A DNA stretch of 52,114 bases from positions 1 through 52,114 of the forward strand of contig JAFUWX010000102.1 of assembly GCA_017471025.1 (NCBI GenBank). The letters are read 5' to 3'. Both the position numbers and the translations under genes were made by a program. The notes under the pieces were generated by a model. The model worked only from the letters and a program-made list of their open reading frames with translations, was not told where the DNA came from and did no database searches. This document shows, piece after piece, positions 43,594 through 52,114 of this stretch (positions within the stretch are counted from its first letter, which is position 1; the number at the start of each line of letters is the position of its first letter). Source of the DNA: Bacteroidales bacterium (GTDB lineage: Bacteria > Bacteroidota > Bacteroidia > Bacteroidales > UBA932).

Positions 43594-43668
43594 CCATGTG
43601 GAGAGATTTGAGGAACCGGCTTCCGTCCGGGACCGCTGCTTGCAACCACAGTAAAAAATGCTAAAAGA
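43594..43668 (+). promoter_or_regulatory. SAM-II-type riboswitch of metK
   Basis: Conserved SAM-II parts in order: P1 strand GTGG (43598-43601), GATTTG (43605-43610), GCTTGCA (43638-43644) leading into CCAC (43646-43649), an A-rich linker, and GCTAAAAG (43660-43667). The P1 strands GTGG and CCAC pair, and GCA can pair with TGC (43659-43661) for the pseudoknot. A hairpin (GGAACCGG/CCGGGACC, 43612-43634) is inserted in loop 1. The 3' part reaches the start codon, so SAM binding should block translation. Confidence 0.78.
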
Positions 43669-43669
43669 A

Positions 43670-44989
<1,320 letters not shown>

Positions 44990-45006
44990 CGGCACTCACA
45001 ATAAAT

Positions 45007-45048
45007 GAAGAAGGGAAGACAGACCCGCGGGTCCGTCTTCCCTTCTTC
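45007..45048. terminator. Long bidirectional hairpin between metK and the small lipoprotein gene
   Basis: Arms 45007-45027 and 45028-45048 pair over 21 bases with one mismatch. It lies between two converging genes. Confidence 0.85.
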
Positions 45049-45064
45049 GTCGATTGCGCAGGAA

Positions 45065-45346
45065 TTACTTCTTGATCGCGTCCTTGGCAGCCTCAGCGGC
45101 GTTCTCGATGGACTCGACAGCCTTATCCTTGGCAGCTTCGACGGCGGCGTCCTTCACTTCCTCGGCGGCCTGGACGGCAGCGTCCTTCACTTCCTCGGCA
45201 GCGCTCTTGGCCTCGGCCTTCTCGCAGGACTCGGTGCATTCCTTGCATTCTTCCTTGCCTTCCTCAGCTTTCTTGTTGGAGCAAGTGCAAGAAGCAGCGG
45301 CGATCATCATCGCAACAACTGCTACAGACATAAAAATCTTTTTCAT
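45065..45346 (-). CDS. Small Ala/Lys/Glu-rich lipoprotein
   Basis: A 93-residue protein. The signal has a lipobox (AAASC, Cys near 20), followed by a cysteine-containing segment (CKECTESCEK) and Ala-rich helical repeats (AEEVKDAAVQAAEEVKDAAV). The repeats resemble LEA-like or apolipoprotein-like amphipathic helices. Start at the ATG 45346; a longer frame lacks the signal. Function unknown. A consensus promoter lies 38 bases upstream. Confidence 0.8.
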   Translation of the reverse strand: MKKIFMSVAVVAMMIAAASCTCSNKKAEEGKEECKECTESCEKAEAKSAAEEVKDAAVQAAEEVKDAAVEAAKDKAVESIENAAEAAKDAIKK

Positions 45347-45383
45347 AAGCTTTGTATTTAATCGTGTCTTATTTTCCAAGACG

Positions 45384-45414
45384 CAAAATTACTGCACTTT
45401 GGGGAAATATCAAA
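45384..45414 (-). promoter_or_regulatory. Promoter of the small lipoprotein gene
   Basis: Minus strand TTTG (45414-45411), 19 bases, TAATTTTG (45391-45384); matches consensus. Confidence 0.8.
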
Positions 45415-45443
45415 GAATTTTTTACTAAAATTTTAGAAAAGGC

Positions 45444-45935
45444 CTATCGCGGAAGCTTAAACACCTCCATATCACGGACTTTGCCTTCTGAAATATGAAA
45501 GCGCAAAGCGGTGCGGAAGACCTGCCAGCCCTGCAGTCCGGCGGCTCCCGGATTGAGCGCCAGCAGCCCGTAACGGGGGTCGTTCATCACCCGGAGGATG
45601 TGCGAATGGCCGCAGACGAAGATGTCGGGGCGGTGACGGTCCAGCATGGCCGCGATATTGATGGGATAATGCCCGGGATAACCCCCGATATGGGTCATCA
45701 GCACCTTGGCGCCCTCACAGTTCCACAGCTGGACCAGGGGGCACTCGAAGCGGATTTCCTGGGCATCGCAGTTGCCATATACCCCGACCAGGGGCTTGAA
45801 CGCGGAAATCTGGTGGACGAAGTCGATGCCGCCGCCGAAATCCCCGGCATGCCAAATCTCGTCCACGGGAGAAAGGAACTCCCGGAACTCGTCGCTGAAA
45901 ACGCCGTGCGTATCCGATATCAATCCGATAAACAT
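45444..45935 (-). CDS. YfcE/MJ0936-type metallophosphoesterase
   Basis: A 163-residue calcineurin-like phosphoesterase. Ordered metal-binding motifs: SDTHG, HAGDFGGG, GNCD, MTHIGGYPGHY and CGHSHILR. The family cleaves phosphodiesters; the substrate is unknown. The ATG is only about 5 bases from the -7 box, so the mRNA may be leaderless or start at a later codon. Confidence 0.92.
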   Translation of the reverse strand: MFIGLISDTHGVFSDEFREFLSPVDEIWHAGDFGGGIDFVHQISAFKPLVGVYGNCDAQEIRFECPLVQLWNCEGAKVLMTHIGGYPGHYPINIAAMLDRHRPDIFVCGHSHILRVMNDPRYGLLALNPGAAGLQGWQVFRTALRFHISEGKVRDMEVFKLPR

Positions 45936-45939
45936 AGGG

Positions 45940-45971
45940 CAAAGTTACCCCGGATGGCTGATATTTGCAAA
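45940..45971 (-). promoter_or_regulatory. Promoter of the metallophosphoesterase gene
   Basis: Minus strand TTTG (45971-45968), 20 bases, TAACTTTG (45947-45940). The palindrome TTTGCAAA (45964-45971) includes the -33 box. Confidence 0.8.
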
Positions 45972-46020
45972 TTTTTCGCGATATTTGCGGCGGGTCGGTG
46001 GACCCGCAATACAAAGACGC

Positions 46021-46803
46021 ATGGAACTCTTTTACGGCATATTCAGCGGAAACACCGCGGTGCTGGACGACGCGGAAAGCGGCCACTGCATCCGCGTGCT
46101 GCGCCATCGCTGCGGCGACGAAATCCACGTGATCGACGGTCTGGGGACGATGGCCCGCTGCCGTCTGGTGGACGACAGCCCCAAAAAGGCGGTGGCCGAG
46201 GTGGAGGAACGCTTCCCCCGCTGGGGCGACCATCCCTACCGGCTGACCCTCGCCTGCTGCCCCACCAAGAACAACGACCGCTTCGAATGGCTGGTCGAGA
46301 AAGCGACGGAGGTGGGTGTGGACCGGATCATCCCCCTCATCGGAGAGCGGTCCGAACGGCGGATTTACAAGAGCGACCGGGCCCGGAAGATTGCCCTGGC
46401 CGCCGCCAAGCAGTCCCTCAAAGCCGCCGTGCCGGAAATCACGGAGCCCCTGAGCGTCAAGGACTTCCTCACGAAAAGCCCCGCCGAAGGCCTTCGCCTC
46501 ATCGCCTATTGCTTCGAGGGCGAGACCCTGCGGACATCCATCCGCGCGGCCCTGCAGGAGCATTTCCCCGCCACGGGAGGGACCCGCGCCTACACCGCAG
46601 ACGACGAGCAGCGCAGCGTCACTTCAGATGAGGCGCTGCCGCAGATTACGGTCCTCATCGGACCGGAAGGGGATTTTTCGCCGGAAGAAGCCCGGCTGGC
46701 CCTGGAAAAAGGCTGCCTGCCCATCCACCTCGGGCCGTCCAGACTGCGCACCGAGACCGCGGCCCTGACCGCAGCCGAGGCCGTCTATCTGCACTTCCTG
46801 TAG
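46021..46803 (+). CDS. rsmE: 16S rRNA (uracil1498-N3)-methyltransferase RsmE
   Basis: A 260-residue SPOUT methyltransferase. The N-terminal PUA-like domain (HCIRVLRHRCGDEIHVIDG) and the trefoil-knot signatures ECLVEKATEVGVDRI-like WLVEKATEVGVDRII, LIGPEGDFSPEEARLA and LGPSRLRTETAAL identify RsmE. It uses SAM to methylate U1498 of 16S rRNA. Start at the ATG 46021; the upstream frame overlaps the divergent gene. Confidence 0.95.
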   Translation: MELFYGIFSGNTAVLDDAESGHCIRVLRHRCGDEIHVIDGLGTMARCRLVDDSPKKAVAEVEERFPRWGDHPYRLTLACCPTKNNDRFEWLVEKATEVGVDRIIPLIGERSERRIYKSDRARKIALAAAKQSLKAAVPEITEPLSVKDFLTKSPAEGLRLIAYCFEGETLRTSIRAALQEHFPATGGTRAYTADDEQRSVTSDEALPQITVLIGPEGDFSPEEARLALEKGCLPIHLGPSRLRTETAALTAAEAVYLHFL

Positions 46804-46804
46804 G

Positions 46805-47428
46805 CTATTTGCGGATAATCTCGATCTCGCCCCGCAGACCCACCTTCAGGATCTGGCTGGAAACGCCGGTGGATTCCCGCTCCAAACGCGGATTCACCAC
46901 ATAATCCACGGCATCCACGATTTCCTGGGGAATCTCCTTGAACTGCTTGGGCGTAGGCTCGCCGGAAATATTGGCCGACGTCGAAACGAGGGGCCGGCCC
47001 AGCTTATACACCAGGTTGCGGCAGAATTCCATCATCGGGATCCGGATTCCCACGGAACCGTCTTCCGCCACGGCATTGTAGGCCAGGAAATGGCGGTCCG
47101 CCACGGCCTTCTCGCCGGGAGCGGGCGTTTTGCCCACATAGGCGCCGGGATAAATCACCGTCATCGGGACATCGTTCACCTCCACCAGCTGGATGGCGGC
47201 ATCGGGAATCTCATGGACATACTTGGCCACCATGTCCAGGCTGTCGGCCAGCAGGACCAGGGCCTTGCTGTCGGCCCGACGTTTGATTTCATAGACCCGT
47301 GCCACGGCGGCCGGATCGGTCGCATCGCAGCCTATGCCCCATACGGTGTCGGTCGGATAAAGGATTACGCCGCCACTGCGCAGGATGCGCAGCGCCTCGG
47401 CCATGGTCGTATCAATCGGATTGTTCAT
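46805..47428 (-). CDS. tsaC: L-threonylcarbamoyladenylate synthase
   Basis: A 207-residue Sua5/YrdC/TsaC protein. Signatures YPTDTVWGIGCDATDPAAV, EIKRRADSKAL and STSANISGEPT are present. It makes threonylcarbamoyl-AMP for the t6A modification of ANN-decoding tRNAs. The ATG at 47428 overlaps the stop of the upstream gene by one base (a second ATG lies at 47431). Last gene of the mutL operon. Confidence 0.94.
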   Translation of the reverse strand: MNNPIDTTMAEALRILRSGGVILYPTDTVWGIGCDATDPAAVARVYEIKRRADSKALVLLADSLDMVAKYVHEIPDAAIQLVEVNDVPMTVIYPGAYVGKTPAPGEKAVADRHFLAYNAVAEDGSVGIRIPMMEFCRNLVYKLGRPLVSTSANISGEPTPKQFKEIPQEIVDAVDYVVNPRLERESTGVSSQILKVGLRGEIEIIRK

Positions 47429-48504
47429 CATTGCAAAATGGCTTGGACCGGATAATGGTCGGAATACCGGACATGCATCACTTCATGCGAAAGCACTTGA
47501 TATTCAGACGGATATAAAATATAATCTATGCGCAGCAAAGGCCGGAGCCGGGTAAAGGTGGCCCCGAATCCCCTGCCCCCGCCGATGAAGCTGTCGCGAT
47601 GGGCGCGGGTCAGCCGCCAATAGGTATAGGAGAGGGGCGTATCGTTGAAATCGCCGACGATCAGCGAGGTGACCGGCGCCTGCTCGATATCGCGCAGGAC
47701 GGCCTCCACCTGCCCGGGACGCCGCTCGATCGAGGTTTTCATCTTCGTTTCGGTGTCCTTGATGGCATTCTTCGTGTCCCCTTGCAAGCGATGCGCCAGC
47801 TTCGACAGGGACAGGCTGTAGCTCTGGAAATGGCAGTTATAGACCCGCAGGCGGCGGCCGCTGACCTCATATTCGCTGTAGAGGGCGAGGTTGGTGCTCT
47901 TGCCGAACTCCAGCTTGCCCTTGTCCCGGATCGGGAAGCGGCTGAGGGTCACATTGCCGTAGCAGCCCCGTTTGTCCGTAAACACGTAATATTCAGCATC
48001 ATAGTCCTTGAAATGGCTGGCCAGCCAGGACTTGAGCTGCTTGGGGTTCTGGATATGGAATTCCTGCAGGCAGATGATGTCCGCGCCGGTCCCGCGCAGG
48101 AAGCGGGCGATGGAATCCGCACAGGTCTTCTCGTCGTCCAGATGCAGGCGGCGGGCCGGCGAGGCGAAGCGGCCGACATTGTAGGAAATCACCTTGATAC
48201 CCCCTTCTACGGGCTCCTCCGGGCCGGAAAACTGCACATAGCGCCCCACGACGAACAGGGACGGCAGCAGGGCCACCAGGGGAATCAGGATGGCCCGGGA
48301 ACGGCGGACCGCCGCCCAGACCAGCAGGAAGAGGTTCAGCGCCAGCAGGGGCACATAGAAGAGGCCGAAGAGGGTCATGAACCAGGCCTTGGCCGGGTTG
48401 ACGAACACGGACAGGTAGCTCAGCCACAGCCCGCCGGCCGCGATAAGCATCAGCAGCCGGGCCGTCAGACCGATAAGCAGGGGACTCTTCTTGCGCTTGG
48501 GCAT
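47428..48504 (-). CDS. Membrane-anchored endonuclease/exonuclease/phosphatase family protein
   Basis: A 358-residue protein with three predicted N-terminal membrane helices (about 10-95) and a C-terminal EEP domain facing out: KVISYNVGRF, CLQEFHIQNP (metal Glu), YNCHFQSY, GDFNDTPLSYTYW and SDHYPVQAIL (catalytic His). Such Bacteroidota proteins are of unknown substrate. Within a tight operon (gap of 3 bases to the rhomboid gene, one-base overlap with tsaC). Confidence 0.92.
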   Translation of the reverse strand: MPKRKKSPLLIGLTARLLMLIAAGGLWLSYLSVFVNPAKAWFMTLFGLFYVPLLALNLFLLVWAAVRRSRAILIPLVALLPSLFVVGRYVQFSGPEEPVEGGIKVISYNVGRFASPARRLHLDDEKTCADSIARFLRGTGADIICLQEFHIQNPKQLKSWLASHFKDYDAEYYVFTDKRGCYGNVTLSRFPIRDKGKLEFGKSTNLALYSEYEVSGRRLRVYNCHFQSYSLSLSKLAHRLQGDTKNAIKDTETKMKTSIERRPGQVEAVLRDIEQAPVTSLIVGDFNDTPLSYTYWRLTRAHRDSFIGGGRGFGATFTRLRPLLRIDYILYPSEYQVLSHEVMHVRYSDHYPVQAILQ

Positions 48505-48507
48505 GGA

Positions 48508-49194
48508 TCAGATCCAATTGTCTCGTTCATAGATACGCCCGGTCTTGCGCCACCACAGCATCAGGAGCCAGCCGAAGAGCATGCCGCCCAGATGGGCGAA
48601 ATGCGCCACGCCGTCCAGCGTCCCGGTGACGCCGGTCACCAGCTCGATGCCCGCGAAAATCAGCACGAACCACTTGGCTTTCAAGGAAATGGGCGGGAAC
48701 AGCAGGGTCAGGACCGAGTCGGGATACATCATGGCGTATCCGATCAGGATACCGTAAATGGCACCGGAGGCGCCCACGGTCGGAGTGCTCAGGACGCGCT
48801 GGATGGCCGCGAAATTGTCCTGCGAAAAGGCGATATTGACCTGGAAATACTGTACGGCCGTGTGCAGGGCGACGGCCCCCAGGCCGGTGATGAAGTAATA
48901 GACCAGGAATTTCTTCGATCCGATGGCGCGTTCCAGCACGATGCCGAACATCGTCAGGGTGTACATATTGAAGAAAATATGCCAGAATCCGCCATGCATG
49001 AACATGTGCGTGAGGATCTGCCAGGGGTGGAACCAGCGGGAAGTCGGATAGAACATCGCGAAGGTGGAGATCATGAATTCCTCGTCGATGAGGGTCGCGA
49101 TGAACATCAACACGTTGATGGCCACGAGATTGCGGGTCACGGGCGGTATGTTGTACCAAAAGGCTCCCAAGCGGGTGTTTTGAAAATCACTCAT
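48508..49194 (-). CDS. Rhomboid family intramembrane serine protease
   Basis: A 228-residue protein with about six helices. HMFMHGGFWHIFFNM is the conserved HxxxxHxxxN segment, GASGAIYG holds the catalytic Ser, and HFAHLGGMLFGW holds the catalytic His. It cleaves membrane helices; the substrate is unknown. It begins 8 bases after mutL ends. Confidence 0.94.
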   Translation of the reverse strand: MSDFQNTRLGAFWYNIPPVTRNLVAINVLMFIATLIDEEFMISTFAMFYPTSRWFHPWQILTHMFMHGGFWHIFFNMYTLTMFGIVLERAIGSKKFLVYYFITGLGAVALHTAVQYFQVNIAFSQDNFAAIQRVLSTPTVGASGAIYGILIGYAMMYPDSVLTLLFPPISLKAKWFVLIFAGIELVTGVTGTLDGVAHFAHLGGMLFGWLLMLWWRKTGRIYERDNWI

Positions 49195-49202
49195 AGGGTT
49201 TA

Positions 49203-50996
49203 TTATTTCAGTAACGCTTCCAGTTCATCCGGGGACAGGACGGTGATGACCTTGTGGCCGCGGGGCGTATATTCGGCGCTGTCGCAGGAAAGCAGGGTGT
49301 CCACCAGGCGCTGGGCCTCCAGGGAGGAGGTCATCGGCCGGCCGGAAGCAGCAGCCGCCCGGGCGAACTTCTCCGCCATGGCGCTCTCGAACATGCCCGG
49401 CAGGGAGGTATGGTCCTCGGCCAGCACGGTCAGGACCTCCTGGACCAGGGCCTCGACCCGGTCCGGGTCGCTGGCGCAGCCGTCCGGGACGCCGTTCACG
49501 ACCACCGTATCCGTGCCGAAAGGCGTGATGTCAAAGCCCATTTTCTCCAGCATGGCGGCGTGTTCTTCCAGCAGCAGGCGGTTTTCCACCCCGACCGTCA
49601 CGCGGGCGGGGATCAGCGAGGTCTGGGAGACATGGCCGCCGGCCTGGATGGCCTTCAGGAAGCGTTCATAGAGCACGCGTTCGCGGGCCCTGCGGATGTG
49701 TACCAGCATCAGGCCGCCGCGTGCGGGTGCCACGATATAGCGGTTCTGGACCACCAGGATGGCGCTCATCGGCACCGTCTCGCTTTCGAAAAGCTTGCCA
49801 TAATCCTGCCGTTTGTCCAGCAGGCCGCCGGTAGGCAGGGGGTATTCCCGGGGCGCCTCCGCGCCGGGCGCGGGGGTATCGAAGGGGTTGTAGTCCGTCT
49901 CGAAGTCCAGGGAGGGGTTGTATTCCTGGGGCCGGTAGTCGTCGAAATTGCGGCCCATGACCGGCATCTGCGGCGCAGCGGCGGCCTCGAAATCGAGGTT
50001 GGCACCGAAGGAATTGCGGCCGAGGGCCTCTTTCACGCAGGCATACAGGATCTGGAAGATGATGTTGTCGTCCTCGAACTTGATTTCGGTCTTGGTCGGA
50101 TGGATATTGACGTCGATGGCGTGCGGATCTACCTGAAGATAAATGAAATAGGACGGGACGGCCCCTTCGGGGATCAGCTCTTCGTAGGCCCGCATCACCG
50201 CCTTGTGCAGGTACGGGCTGCGGAAATAGCGGCCGTTCACGAAGAAAAACTGGTTGCCCACGGTCTTGCGGGCCATATCCGGCCGGCAGATAAAGCCGTT
50301 GATGCGGATCACGGTCGTCTCCGCTTCGAGGTCCACCACCTTGTCCACCATGCCCGGTCCGAGCAGGTCCCGGATCCTGAATTTCAAGGATTTAGCCGGG
50401 CGCAGGACATAGATGTCCTTGTCGTTGTGGGTCAGGGTGAAGGCGATATCCGGGCGGGTCAGCGCCACGCGTGTGAATTCCTCCACGATATGCTTGAACT
50501 CGACAGCGTCGGATTTGAGGAATTTCCGGCGGGCGGGTACATTGTAGAACAAGTTGCGGACGGCGATGTTGGTCCCTTTCGGGCAGGCGGTCTCCACGGT
50601 GGCCAGGTGCTTGGAGTCGGCGAATTCCACCTGGCAGCCGACGGGGTCCCCTTCCCGGCGCGTGCGCAAGGTCACTTCCGCCACGGCGGCGATGGAAGCC
50701 AGGGCCTCGCCCCGGAAGCCGAAGGTCGAAATGGCCTCCAGGTCCTGTGCGGAAGCGATTTTGGAGGTGGCATGGCGCTCAAAGCAGAGCACGGCCTCGT
50801 CCGGGGACATGCCGCAGCCGTCGTCGATGACCTGGATCAGGGTCCGGCCGGCATCCCGGATGACGACGGTCACCTTGGACGCCCCGGCATCGACGGCGTT
50901 TTCCAACATCTCCTTGACGGCGGAAGCCGGCCGCTGGACCACTTCACCCGCCGCGATAAGATTGGCGATATTACTGGGTAATATTCTGATTTCCAT
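49203..50996 (-). CDS. mutL: DNA mismatch repair protein MutL
   Basis: A 597-residue protein. The GHKL ATPase part shows motifs IAAGEVVQRPASAVKEMLEN, DDGCGM and FGFRGEALASI; the C-terminal dimer domain is separated by a Pro-rich linker. I start at the ATG 50996, 4 bases after the upstream small gene. The segment that normally has the endonuclease DQHAxxE motif reads VHIRRARERVLYE (residues 432-444), with the Asp, Gln and His replaced, and the last motif lacks the usual CPHGRP. Nicking activity is therefore doubtful. ATP-dependent coupling of MutS to repair remains likely. Confidence 0.94.
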   Translation of the reverse strand: MEIRILPSNIANLIAAGEVVQRPASAVKEMLENAVDAGASKVTVVIRDAGRTLIQVIDDGCGMSPDEAVLCFERHATSKIASAQDLEAISTFGFRGEALASIAAVAEVTLRTRREGDPVGCQVEFADSKHLATVETACPKGTNIAVRNLFYNVPARRKFLKSDAVEFKHIVEEFTRVALTRPDIAFTLTHNDKDIYVLRPAKSLKFRIRDLLGPGMVDKVVDLEAETTVIRINGFICRPDMARKTVGNQFFFVNGRYFRSPYLHKAVMRAYEELIPEGAVPSYFIYLQVDPHAIDVNIHPTKTEIKFEDDNIIFQILYACVKEALGRNSFGANLDFEAAAAPQMPVMGRNFDDYRPQEYNPSLDFETDYNPFDTPAPGAEAPREYPLPTGGLLDKRQDYGKLFESETVPMSAILVVQNRYIVAPARGGLMLVHIRRARERVLYERFLKAIQAGGHVSQTSLIPARVTVGVENRLLLEEHAAMLEKMGFDITPFGTDTVVVNGVPDGCASDPDRVEALVQEVLTVLAEDHTSLPGMFESAMAEKFARAAAASGRPMTSSLEAQRLVDTLLSCDSAEYTPRGHKVITVLSPDELEALLK

Positions 50997-51000
50997 TATG

Positions 51001-51300
51001 CTACAGGAGGCCGTAGAACTTGATGATGTAATACAGGATGATAGCCACCAGCACCAGGCCGACGAGGCCGATGATGGTCTGGGCACGGCCGCCTCCCCGC
51101 CGGCGGGCATAATTCCCGTCGCGGAAAGATCCCTGGATATAGGTACCCGGGGTGTAACCGGAGGCTTTATCCTCCTTGTCCTGACTGCCGTCCACCGCGC
51201 CGAACATCCGTTTGCGCGCTTCTTTTTCCGGGTCGTAATACCGGGGCTTGTAATTGAACACACGGTGCTCCTGGTCGCCGAACCATCCGAATGTGGCCAT
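51001..51300 (-). CDS. Small tail-anchored protein, uncharacterised
   Basis: A 99-residue protein. The conserved opening MATFGWFGDQEHRVFNYKPRYYD is split by charged residues; a C-terminal hydrophobic helix (about 76-97) acts as a membrane anchor. Similar small proteins precede mutL in other Bacteroidota. Function unknown. I choose the ATG 51300; an upstream start at 51342 includes the -7 box region. Confidence 0.8.
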   Translation of the reverse strand: MATFGWFGDQEHRVFNYKPRYYDPEKEARKRMFGAVDGSQDKEDKASGYTPGTYIQGSFRDGNYARRRGGGRAQTIIGLVGLVLVAIILYYIIKFYGLL

Positions 51301-51329
51301 AATCCTGTCTGTTTTGTTTCTATAACCGA

Positions 51330-51337
51330 CAAATTTA
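51330..51337 (-). promoter_or_regulatory. -7 box of the mutL operon
   Basis: TAAATTTG on the minus strand, 29 bases before the ATG at 51300. The -33 box is unclear. Confidence 0.6.
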
Positions 51338-51377
51338 CGCAAATTTTTCGTTACTTTGCAGAAAAATATACGCTCCT

Positions 51378-51884
51378 ATGGCAAATCCCCTCCCTTCGTG
51401 TCCGTTCCGTGTCGGAAACGGCTATGATGTCCACCAGCTGGCCGAAGGCCTGCCGATGTGGCTCGGCGGCGTCCGGATCGACGCGCCCCTGGGCTTTGTC
51501 GCCCATTCCGACGGCGATGTGGCCATCCACGCCCTGTGCGACGCCCTCCTGGGCTGCCTCGCTCTGGGTGATATCGGGCATCATTTCCCGGACACGGATG
51601 CGCGGTGGAAAGGCGCCGACAGCAAGGGGCTGCTGCGGGCCGTCGCCGCCCTGGTCCGCGAGCGCGGCTGGGAAATCGGCAACGCAGACATCACCATCGC
51701 CCTCCAGCGCCCGAAAATCGCCGCCTACATCCCGCAGATGCGGGCCACCCTGGCCGAGGTGCTCGGCATCGCGCCCGATTGCATCTCCGTCAAGGCCACG
51801 ACCACCGAGCGGCTCGGGTTCGTGGGGCGCGGTGAAGGCTGTCAGGTATGGGCCACGGCCCTGATTTGGCAGGTTCCTGCCTGA
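51378..51884 (+). CDS. ispF: 2-C-methyl-D-erythritol 2,4-cyclodiphosphate synthase
   Basis: A 168-residue enzyme of the MEP isoprenoid pathway. Signatures YDVHQL, GFVAHSDGDVAIHALCDALLG, DIGHHFPDTD (metal His/Asp) and KATTTERLGFVGRGEG are present. It forms a trimer and releases CMP. It stands alone and diverges from the mutL operon; a weak TTACTTTG lies 20 bases upstream. Confidence 0.96.
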   Translation: MANPLPSCPFRVGNGYDVHQLAEGLPMWLGGVRIDAPLGFVAHSDGDVAIHALCDALLGCLALGDIGHHFPDTDARWKGADSKGLLRAVAALVRERGWEIGNADITIALQRPKIAAYIPQMRATLAEVLGIAPDCISVKATTTERLGFVGRGEGCQVWATALIWQVPA

Positions 51885-51930
51885 ATCCCGGGCAAAACCC
51901 TTATTTTTTGCTGATTTTTTGCAGAAAAAT

Positions 51931-51961
51931 TTTGCAGTTTCCCAAAACTGTTGTACATTTG
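51931..51961 (+). promoter_or_regulatory. Promoter of tRNA-Gln
   Basis: TTTG (51931-51934), 19 bases, TACATTTG (51954-51961); matches consensus. Confidence 0.8.
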
Positions 51962-51985
51962 CAGTCCCGTTCCCAGAGCGGCCAT

Positions 51986-52056
51986 TGAGATATGGTGTAA
52001 TGGTAGCACTACAGATTCTGGCTCTGTCAGTGAGGGTTCGAATCCTTCTATCTCAA
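51986..52056 (+). tRNA. tRNA-Gln, anticodon CTG
   Basis: Acceptor TGAGATA/TATCTCA, D stem GTGT/GCAC, anticodon stem ACAGA/TCTGT with loop TTCTGGC (anticodon CTG), T stem with loop TTCGAAT, discriminator A. CCA follows directly (52057-52059). Confidence 0.95.
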
Positions 52057-52063
52057 CCACTTA

Positions 52064-52114
52064 CAACGATAGTCCGAAGGCCATGCCTTCGCGATTGTCA
52101 GCCTAAAGACCCCG
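52064..52114 (+). other. Structured non-coding segment at the window end
   Basis: CGAAGGC/GCCTTCG (52075-52091) forms a hairpin. It is followed by GTCAGCCTAAAGACCCC, similar to GTCAGGCTAAGGAC in the leader at 39961-39974. No gene is visible; it may be the start of another leader. Confidence 0.4.

Noticed and set aside
45706..46020. Upstream extension of rsmE
   Set aside because: It overlaps the divergent metallophosphoesterase; RsmE begins at the ATG at 46021.

Overview
The window is a GC-rich stretch of a Bacteroidota chromosome, most likely a Bacteroidales member. The evidence is Bacteroidota-type promoters (TTTG, 19-21 bases, TAnnTTTG) in front of many genes, few Shine-Dalgarno sites, TonB-linked outer-membrane receptors with carboxypeptidase-like N-terminal domains, BACON and DUF5689 lipoproteins, the DUF3109 and DUF1538 families, and a SAM-II type riboswitch on metK. 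I cannot name genus or species. No rRNA, CRISPR array, phage or transposase gene was seen.

Layout. 1-8.4 kb: 3' end of an acetylxylan-esterase-like gene; a minus-strand operon for a three-domain Xaa-Pro aminopeptidase, a DUF1232 protein and a GHL10-like lipoprotein; hemW with a coiled-coil membrane protein; two small plus-strand genes, a probable cyclophilin-like gene fragment, and DUF3109. 8.3-19.2 kb: an M16-like protein without its zinc motif, TPR and U32 genes, the anaerobic ribonucleotide reductase pair nrdD-nrdG, a repeat-rich intergenic segment, a phosphopantetheinyl transferase and malate dehydrogenase. 19.3-28.7 kb: an AGCS symporter, a mutarotase-like protein, a phosphodiesterase-like lipoprotein, two divergent tRNA-Pro genes (one with the rare anticodon AGG), a DUF1538 transporter with two PII-like proteins, guaB-guaA (guaB lacks CBS domains), a palindromic element and a GtrA protein.

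28.7-43.4 kb is the most distinctive region. Six minus-strand genes with gaps of 1-18 bases encode a modular BACON/OB-fold lipoprotein, a BACON-NUC1 nuclease lipoprotein, a secreted endonuclease/exonuclease/phosphatase-fold protein, a TonB-type outer-membrane protein, a DUF5689 lipoprotein and a Na/phosphate cotransporter with a PhoU-like tail. A promoter-like element precedes the first gene and a terminator follows the last. I infer a surface system that binds and cuts extracellular nucleic acid and recovers phosphate and perhaps nucleosides. A separate Oar-like TonB receptor lies just upstream.

43.5-52.1 kb: metK under a SAM-II-like riboswitch, a small Ala-rich lipoprotein, a YfcE-like phosphoesterase, rsmE, a minus-strand operon (small tail-anchored protein, mutL, rhomboid protease, membrane EEP protein, tsaC), ispF, and tRNA-Gln. 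Gene-free stretches are short. The longest, 17020-17500 if the weak small ORF at 17285 is not real, holds a terminator, a duplicated 50-base segment and a promoter.
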